A stretch of 64,000 bases of DNA, from positions 3,107,538 to 3,171,537 of the forward strand of contig ONZQ02000001.1 in the NCBI GenBank assembly GCA_900312665.1, read 5' to 3'. Both the position numbers and the translations under genes were made by a program. This document shows, one piece after another, positions 56,693 through 64,000 of the stretch (position 1 is its first letter; the number at the start of each line of letters is the position of its first letter). This DNA is from Cephalotrichum gorgonifer. Its lineage: Eukaryota > Ascomycota > Sordariomycetes > Microascales > Microascaceae. Under the pieces are notes generated by a model. That model was not told where the DNA came from. It did no database searches and saw nothing but the letters and a program-made list of their open reading frames with translations.

Positions 56693-59600
56693 AGGTTGCG
56701 GAAATTGGGACATCACCTTGAAACGGTGGACGCATTTTACATACTACAGTCCTCACCTACGAGTACGTGGCAACCTCGATGGGTTTCTCCCGACGTTTGT
56801 CGTTGCCGCACCTCCAAGTATACATACTTGGCTTTTCGATTTCCCCTGACCTTGGATACTAAAACCCTTCTAAAATCGTCGAATGAAGAATGGTGATGCA
56901 AACAAATACCTGCGCGACGCACAGAAAGTCAGAAAGCACCAAACCAACACATGTCGGACAGAGGCGAGGCTATAGAGCTCCTTTGTATCTGGTGGCTCAT
57001 GCAAGACATACGTAGTGCAGGATGATGGGAACAGTTCTCACGCACGCGACACACCATCATACCCTATTGAAATTCTTGTAGCGCCTCCGAGCAACATTTT
57101 TTTTCTCCCGGCATCTTGATTTGTCTGCTTCTCAGCACCATTGCGATAATAGGTTCTGGTTCGGTTTGCTGCAAGGCACTGGCTGGTTATCTGTACTATG
57201 TATTCGTGAGCAACGCCGTCCCGAAACTGCCACCAGTGCGAGTTCTCAGACGGGTCTTCGCTTTCAGCCCATTATGAGTATTTCGATAATCATCGGGCAT
57301 TTCCGCTCTAGATTTCCAGGCCTCCCAATTCAAGCCGGCCTGGCTGTGAGGTCCTGAGGCTTATACACTTCATTCTAGTACTTCTTGTTCTCGGAGTAAT
57401 ACAAGTATTTGAGGCGGTGCAAGAGAAAACGGTGAATTTGTGCTAGCGTCGGCTCTCACTGCCCCTGCCCCAGGATTCCGGCAAGGGCGAAAATTGTGAG
57501 GTGACATGGCGCATTTTAAAAATAGATCTGACCAGAGGCGAACCTTAGTAATAATCCCGCTTGGAGGATTTGAGCCGGCGTCGATGCCCAAAGTCTCAGG
57601 GAAAGCAAAGGAAGAAGGCAATAGTTGGTTATTTTCTTTTAAGAGGTGAGATCGTATTAATGCTTGAGGGCCATAGGTAGAACATATGTAGTGGTTTCGG
57701 TAGAGGACATATCGTTCGTATAAATATGACAGAAAGGAGAATATCTCGGATCTAGATGGTAGTTATGTAGTTACCCGTACTCGTCGGAGTTCATATTTGA
57801 CACACCTTCTGATCCTGGTACAGCCAGTATTCAATATCTCTCGGGGTCCAAGCCTCGTTTGGACAATCGACGAAGATATCACGGGGAGGCCTCTCTCAGA
57901 CCTGCGCAACCTATTCGACGACAATTATTTGTAGGCATATACATGCCCGTCTATGCGATGTTGTACTTCACTTGATAGGGGCTGCCCCATCTGGATACGA
58001 CCAAGTCATGTCGAATGCGCTTGATACGGCATGCCTTGCTTGGTCTCAAGCGTCTACGTGCAGCGCCTGATGCTTTGATATATCCGTCCACCACCAACCA
58101 ACCGCCCAGCAGAACGCGCCTTCTGGTAAAGGCCCTCGCTAGTAGACGACCATCCTTTTCCGACGCTAATCGGCGCCTTCGGTCTTTAGCCTGGAATCTT
58201 TCAAACGTTCCTGATTGCAGGGGGGCGTCGGCCCCGCCCCGCCTGGAGAATCGTTCCATGCCCCCCCACTTCGCCCGAGCAAGAGCCCGAGAGGCGTAGA
58301 AGTACAACTTTGCTGATCATGTACATTTGAGGACGCGTGTGCCAAGGCATAGAGGGTCGTTGGAAACATCGATATTCAGATAGCAGCCGCTTTCCCTTTC
58401 GAGCACCCATCGGGTACGGATGCCGCATGATGCGGCTTGAGATCTCGTGGACAGGTTGATTAACCCGCCAATTCGAATCACAGGACGCAAAGCTTGCATC
58501 TGCAAGGGATGGTGATGGTGTCCTGAAAAGGGACAGCCCATTGAGGGGAATATGGAGCGATGTACGACATAGTACATGTAGTGCCCCGCGCCCGTTCAGA
58601 CACACAGATGGGTCGTCTAAGAAGGTGACGAGTCCACCTAGGGTAGACTACTCTCCCGCACAGCAAGAACTCGCTCATGATGTAGACACCCGCGAGGTAC
58701 GGTATCCCGCCGGCTTTTTCTGTATCCCTTCCAACGAATACCGTCCTTTGAAGGGAGGTGCGTTCCTGGCGAGCCGTCATCGGCCTTGGGTTCGTGCCAT
58801 TCAGCCCAGGTCTAGGAAGGAGACATCAGTAGAGGGTTATTAGAACGCGGTATATCTGATGTCGTATTGCCGATCTTAAATAGATCGATCCGGGGGGAGA
58901 AAATCAAGGTTTTCTTGGCTATGGGTTAATATATCCGTCATGAATAGTTGGCGAGGACCCGACGAGAGAATGAAGCAATAACGGTGACGAGGAGATGGGG
59001 GCCAGCGTTTCCAGGGAAGATCGCCGGTCGATGACAGACGGCCTCATCCTGGCCGTACGTTTAATATGGGTGAAAGGTCGGGGGATAGAACAAATTAGAA
59101 GAGTCATGTAAGCCGGCTTTCCGTACGCCTGGTCGGCTAACTGACTCTCCAGAATCCAGTGGAAGCAGAGGACATCCAGCTCGAACCTCATCCCACTACC
59201 GTTTTTCCATCGGCCAGCTATTATTCATGCCGGATGCCGGTATGGAGGAGCCGCTATCGAGGAACAGTTTGTCAACTGGGAACGTATCTATTTCCCTACT
59301 ACTCACTCCCTTGAAGGGGGGCAGAGATAATAATATCCTTCCGTTGTTTCGTGGTGCGCGACCAAAAGCCCCAATGTTCCGAGAAGTGAGCACAGGGCGG
59401 GAGAGATGGCGGGTAGATACTTCTGGTAGATAGCCGGAACCAAAGTTGGGACATCTCCTATCGGCAGGTGTGGGACGACAAATCTGGAAGATGTCCAGGC
59501 ACTTCCCCAAATTGACCTATACCAGAGACCTCATAAGCATCTTTCCAGACATGCTCCGTGCTCTTATTATTTGATCAAGTACGAGGAGATTAGAATGGCG

Positions 59601-60946
59601 TCTTCAGGGAAGTCAGGGCCGATTCGTTCAAGCAACGGGGCGTTTGAGTTTGAGTCAATTACGAGTACTACTTGTAGAACGACTACCATTTGGTCTGTGC
59701 ATCAATACTTTAACGCCCCGGCACGTGGTGGGTCGCTCCATCTTTCTGCAACGAGGAATCATGGCAGTGCCGCCAACTCTCCGTATCCGCCCAAGTACTC
59801 GTACAAGAATGATGGCACACACGCTGCAGTCAACTGCAGACTACAAGCATGGCCACGAGCACACTAATGCAGCGTATTATCGTGCCGGACATTGTATGTG
59901 TAGATTGCATAGTGCCTATTAATACTAGGGATGGAATTGCGAATACCAATTGCTTCGTCCTTGCCGGGTATATCTCGCCTTGGCTAGTACCATCGTTCGG
60001 CTGATTTAATTGGGGAGAATGGATAATGACTACGTCCCATGCTATTAGAGATCTAAGTAGCCTGCGTGCCACCTCAAGCAGTGGAGGTACCCGACCCTAT
60101 ATCTCCTTTTATCAATAATACCTTCCTGTCCTGAACAGGTATATCTCCCTCGGCGTGTACCACCTACCGTGGTTGTACTCGGCGGCGTACCTGGCTCCGG
60201 TGGAGACCCAAGAAACTGTCTAGGCGAATGAGACACCAGAACAGCCATCCTTTACCATATTTCGCCCCTCGCAATTTGGAAGGCACAGACCAAGCACGTC
60301 TCCCCCTAACGCCCACGCTTGACCCTTTTCGCTACTCCGCATCGCGCGGCCCAGTCAGACCCCCCCCCCAAAGAGCCGAGCCATATTGTTCTCGTCGCCT
60401 CCACTTCTCAATCTCCCTTGTCTGCCCTCCTATCCTCGTTTCCTGTCACCACCCAGCAACGAGAGACCCCCCAACGCAGATCGGCTCCCATCGCGACCGA
60501 AGGCTTCGAACGTCGATTTATCGCACAACCACCTTCTCACCCAAGGTCTCATGTCGACTGTGTGAAATCGGGCTTCCGAACGTCTTCGCTTCTTCGCTTC
60601 CGGGCTTGTTCCCCCCGTCGCTCGTTTCTTTGCTGCACCACCCACTCACCCACCTTCAAGCAATACCCGCACTACACACGGAGCTCGGCTGGTCAAGCTC
60701 TCGATTTTCTACCTTTTTTTCCCCGTTTCATTCTCTCTTCGACGTTTCTTTCTTTTTCTTTTCTATCGTCGAGGCCCGAGGCTACCACTCTGCTCGCCGT
60801 TCGCCCACGTAACGACTCCTAAACACCCTGTCTCCTGCCCGACGAGTCGAATTCCGATCTCCGAAACGATCGCCACCACCCCGTCCCATTTCGCCCTCAC
60901 GTCGATCCCCTCCACACACCCGTCTCACCCCCCTCACGTCGACAAG

Positions 60947-62389
60947 ATGGATGAGGAGTACAACCCCTACCTCGTCATCACATCCGATGACGATGTGTTC
61001 CGCGAAGGTAAGGAAGGGCACGCCCTCTCTATGGCAACGGCAAATTATGAGTCGAACAAGCTCGCTAACGGATAGTGCGATTTAGCTCTACGGGCGCGCG
61101 ACCTATTCCCCCGGGACGACCCTGAGACCTGCGTCAAGTGTTCGGAGGGACGGCTCGTATGCGACGCGTCGTGCAAAGAAGAAGATGGTTGGGTGTGCAA
61201 GCAGGTGGTCAAGGTCGATGACTGCAAGGAGTGCCCGACGACAAAATGCGTCCAACAAGCCCAGTCCGATAGCAGCTCATCAGGCGGCACCTCTTCCTCC
61301 AACACGAGTAGCGGCCCTAATACGGGCGTCATCGTCGGTGCCGTCATCGGAGGAGTGGTCGGCATCGCCGCAATCACATATCTCATCTGGAGGTTCTGCA
61401 TCAAGAACAAGCGGCAGCCTATCGCACCAACCTCGTTCGACGATATATCAGAGCAGAAAGCCGAAGAGAAGGACGACTTCCAGACTCGACGAGGCCAGCG
61501 GGAGTCGATGCACACCATACACTCGATCGCGTCGACGGTTCTAACCCGAGCATCCAACATCATCCAGATAGCCTACATCCCAGGCGTGACGAACCGGACC
61601 ACCCCCACGTCGCCGAACGTCCTCGTACCTCCCGTGCCCCCGATCCCCATCGGCATCAGCGGCGCAAACAGCCCAGGCAACTACGAGGACCAGCACTTCT
61701 TCATGCCCGGGGACCTTCGCGACTCTACGTACTCCGCTATGACCGGTTACACCGACAGGACTTCGTTTGCCCGGACCTCGTATGCTCCTCGTTCTAGTGT
61801 TGCGTCGACGATATACGGAAAGAACGCCGTGGTATCTACGCCGCAGACCGGAATGCGGGCGAAGCCGGCGATGATCAGCGTGCGGTCCGGCGGTACCGGC
61901 AGCAGCGGCACCGCCACGCCCCCCGTCCCGAATGTCGACTACGAGAAGTACAACCCCAGGCCAAAGAGCCGCGATAGCACGTTCAGCATCGGCTCGGCCT
62001 TTATGAAGAACGCCAGCGCCGCGACCGCCACCCCGGTCAAGGCCCAGCTCGTACGTGTCGCCAGCGGTAAGAGGGTCAACGTCAAGTCTGGCAAGTCGGA
62101 CGGCGGAGCCTCGCCGAACCCGAGCGCGCCGTCGACGAGGAGCCCGCTGGCTCATACCTCGGGCTCCCCCACCATCGTGGAAGACAGTCAGTCGGAGGAA
62201 GGGTTCGAGGGCGAGGGCCCCTTCCTAGACCCGCCCGAGTCGGCCCACGACAGGCTAAGTCACAGCAGCTCACCAAGCCTTAGCGCCGTCATCGAGGAGG
62301 CTACCAGGCGAGCGGCCCACGTCGGGAAGCCGAACTCGATGGCGCGGGAAACGAGTCCATTCGGCGATGAGCACGCAACGAAGGACTGA
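60947..62389 (+). CDS. OPY2: Opy2-type membrane anchor of HOG/MAPK signalling
   Basis: Exons 60947-61007 and 61086-62389 (GTAAGG donor, GCTAAC branch motif, TTTAG acceptor), 454 residues. Opy2 anchors the Ste50-Ste11 module at the plasma membrane, feeding the Sho1 branch of the high-osmolarity pathway and filamentous-growth signalling. Evidence: no signal peptide, then a short extracellular domain with eight cysteines between residues 36 and 75 (CVKC, C, C, C, CKEC, PTTKC), the Opy2 N-terminal signature. A Ser/Gly/Thr linker follows, then one membrane segment near 101-124 (GVIVGAVIGGVVGIAAITYL) and a ~330-residue cytoplasmic tail rich in Ser, Thr and Pro. Conserved tail boxes include SMHTIHSIASTVLTRASNII, QIAYIPGVTNR, and SPGNYEDQHFFMPGDLRDST. 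These tails bind the Ste50 RA domain in yeast. The long pyrimidine-rich leader holds upstream open frames and may be regulatory. Confidence 0.9.
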
Positions 62390-63869
62390 TGACGGCACGG
62401 GGTCACTTGGCCGCTGTATATCTCGGACACCACTACTTTTCTTCTGTTATATTCTTTTTCTTCTTGGCACAACTCCGTCCATTTAGACGACCGACCGGGG
62501 TTTGCATTCGATATACCATGTCCGACTCGCCTTTTCTCCGAGATGGTTATGAGGCTTCTCCCTCCTCTCCACACACACAACGCCCCATACGATCTCTCTC
62601 TTTTTTATATATATTTTACTCCCCCATTTTCTTTTCTTTTCTACGGCTGGGATATATTTCTTGGGTTATATGAGGAGTTGACTCCGCCCCCTTTGTCCGT
62701 ACGTCCTCGGGTTGATCGGGACGTACTATTCTTTTTTCTTTCTTTTTTTTGCGAATCGGGGAAATGCGGGAGGAAGATCTGCAAGGCGTCTTGTCTGTCT
62801 TATGTATTGCGAGCGAAGGGAAAGGACACGAATCGGGACACACACACACTCCACGTTGGAGTGCTTCCGATCACCAATTTCTTTTTTTTGTTTTTACTTT
62901 AACTTCTTCTATTTTGGATAGATATGAAATGAACGAAAAGGGGGGGGGGGCAGCCGAAGGGAAGTTCGACACCCGCCCCCAACCAACTGGACGAATATTG
63001 TTCTTTTTTTTTCTCTCACCTGTGTGTTTGGCCTTTTAATTACCGTGAAGACCGCGTTACTTGCTATTTTCTCTCCTATTCCCCTCCCCTCCGCCCCCTT
63101 TTCACCCCTCTTTGCTGGATCCGTTCTCTTCCTAGCGGCGACTTCCCCGCGTTTCACATGTGAAAGGAGAAGCGGGGGGGGGAGCGGGCGGAGGCACGGC
63201 TGGTTCCCCACACCCTCGGTGAGTCGAGACAGGGAGGGTCGGCCGAGACCAGAAGGGTCGGTGAAACGGTGGCGGACGGTCGAGACAAGAAACTAGTCCG
63301 AGGTGTCCCCTTTTCCTGCTTTTCCGTTGGGGGGGGGGGGTTCTCTGCGCAAGATGTCCTGGGGAACAGGGAGGTGATTTTTGGCTTCCCTTAGGAGGAG
63401 GGGTCATTCGCTTGGGGGAAAAAACCCGCCTATCTTGATTGGGGAATAGAGAGACAGTTGGTTTTGGGGGAGGGGGGAGGGTCGGGCGTTTTCGCGTTTG
63501 AGATGCCCAGCGCTTGCAGCACCGGGCCGATATATCTTCGTCTCTCGCCCACTTATGACGCCCGGTACCATGTCTTTTGTCTACAGGCAGACATACACGT
63601 AGAAAAAAGGGAACTCATGTGGCTAGCCCAAGCATGCTGTCTGCCAAGTCCAGCCTCCCCTCTTCTCCTCCGCTAATGCCTCCCCCCCCCCTTTGGAACC
63701 GTTTGTTGGGTACGGTACTGAGAAAATCAGGGCTAGCCTTTTACCTATTCCCTTATACCCGTGTACAGGAACTTCAATTCCAGCTTCGGAAGAGCAAAAC
63801 GCGTTGTGCTCCACCGGGCTCGAAATCGTTCCGCGCAAGGGACGAGATAGGTGGGTGGCGTCGTCTTGA
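62390..63869. other. 3' region of OPY2 and downstream intergenic sequence
   Basis: No gene supported. T-rich sequence directly after the OPY2 stop looks like 3' untranslated region. G runs lie at 62940-62950 (11) and 63329-63340 (12). From about 63760 on there may be exons of a gene that leaves the window, see the next entry. Confidence 0.4.
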
Positions 63870-64000
63870 AGAAAGGGGGAGAAAAGGGGCAGGGGAAGGG
63901 GGACTGCTTCCTCCATCGTTTCTCTGACTGTCGCGAGGCTCGAGGCCGTCCTAGCACAGTCGTTGCAGTTCTTGGAGGAGGACGCGGATGTGTCCAAGCC
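63870..64000 (+). CDS. Possible partial exon leaving the window
   Basis: The plus frame that includes 63924 is open from 63870 to the window end and reads SLTVARLEAVLAQSLQFLEE then DADVSK at the edge. This is an amphipathic, heptad-like helix unlike the low-complexity sequence before it. There is no ATG, so an upstream exon and acceptor (perhaps the AG at 63891-63892) would be needed. A candidate upstream exon, VQELQFQLRKSKTR at about 63766-63810, follows a good TGTACAG acceptor. The antisense frame is also open, so the call is tentative. Confidence 0.3.

Larger units (their letters stand above)
55003..60946. other. Promoters of chitin synthase and OPY2 flanking a gene-poor 4.5 kb
   Basis: 55003 to about 55800 is pyrimidine-rich on the minus strand: chitin synthase leader and promoter. 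About 60230-60946 is pyrimidine-rich on the plus strand: OPY2 leader, with several short upstream frames. Between them, 55.8-60.2 kb has no convincing gene. Stops are frequent in all frames. TACGAGTA/TACAAGTA palindromes are dense (about 55896, 56320, 56413, 56583, 56617, 56681, 56758, 59574, 59661, 59798). A few minus-strand fragments (for example 59510-59196, 59191-58919 and 58780-58317) read like protein pieces but match nothing I know. Confidence 0.45.

Noticed and set aside
15580..62389. A secondary-metabolite cluster around the GGPP synthase, dioxygenase and methyltransferase genes
   Set aside because: These genes are 17 kb or more from the synthase, are separated by housekeeping genes, and no cyclase, P450, transporter or pathway regulator is present.
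1..64000. CRISPR arrays, integrons or bacterial-type operons
   Set aside because: The gene set and introns are fungal; no regularly spaced repeats with unique spacers are present.

Overview
The window is chromosomal DNA from a filamentous ascomycete (Pezizomycotina, most likely a Sordariomycete). Reasons: short GT-AG introns of about 60-170 bases, GC-rich third codon positions, pyrimidine-rich leaders ahead of start codons, and genes typical of moulds (class III chitin synthase, Opy2, a Pom1-like DYRK kinase, fungal-type indoleamine 2,3-dioxygenase). It is draft sequence: there are N gaps at 13067-13205 and 29740-29759, and two genes carry single-base frame breaks that may be real or may be assembly errors.

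Layout. 0-3.2 kb: a broken F-box-like gene (+) and RRP7 (-). 3.2-15.5 kb: about 12 kb with only one gene I can support, a two-exon minus-strand gene for a small Cys-rich protein (7009-7542). The rest is low-complexity, with long G runs and a recurrent TACGAGTA-type word. 15.6-20.1 kb: a large Pom1-like kinase (-). 23.3-24.9 kb: a Pex24-family peroxin (+). 25.4-26.7 kb: geranylgeranyl diphosphate synthase (-). 28.8-29.7 kb: the SIN-pathway protein Cdc14 (+, frame break). 30.3-31.7 kb: a Cys-rich single-pass membrane protein (-). 32.9-33.9 kb: SAM35 (+). 34.8-37.4 kb: an eight-exon Gid1/RanBPM gene (-). 39.6-40.6 kb: INO80 subunit IES4 (-). 43.3-44.9 kb: indoleamine 2,3-dioxygenase (+), with two striking palindromes upstream. 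45.9-46.2 kb: a small unrecognised gene (-). 48.9-49.9 kb: a TPMT-family methyltransferase (+), convergent with an OTU deubiquitinase (50.1-51.1 kb, -). 52.1-55.0 kb: class III chitin synthase (-). 55.8-60.2 kb: gene-poor. 60.9-62.4 kb: OPY2 (+). The right edge may cut into one more gene.

No operon, biosynthetic cluster, CRISPR array, rRNA or intact transposon is visible, and I found no tRNA by eye. The genes are mostly independent housekeeping or signalling loci. Loose themes are wall and polarity signalling (chitin synthase, Pom1-like kinase, Opy2, Cdc14) and organelle biogenesis (Pex24-type, SAM35), but nothing shows co-regulation. The least explained signals are non-coding: the paired palindromes ahead of the dioxygenase gene, and the TACGAGTA/TACAAGTA word family scattered through nearly every intergenic stretch.
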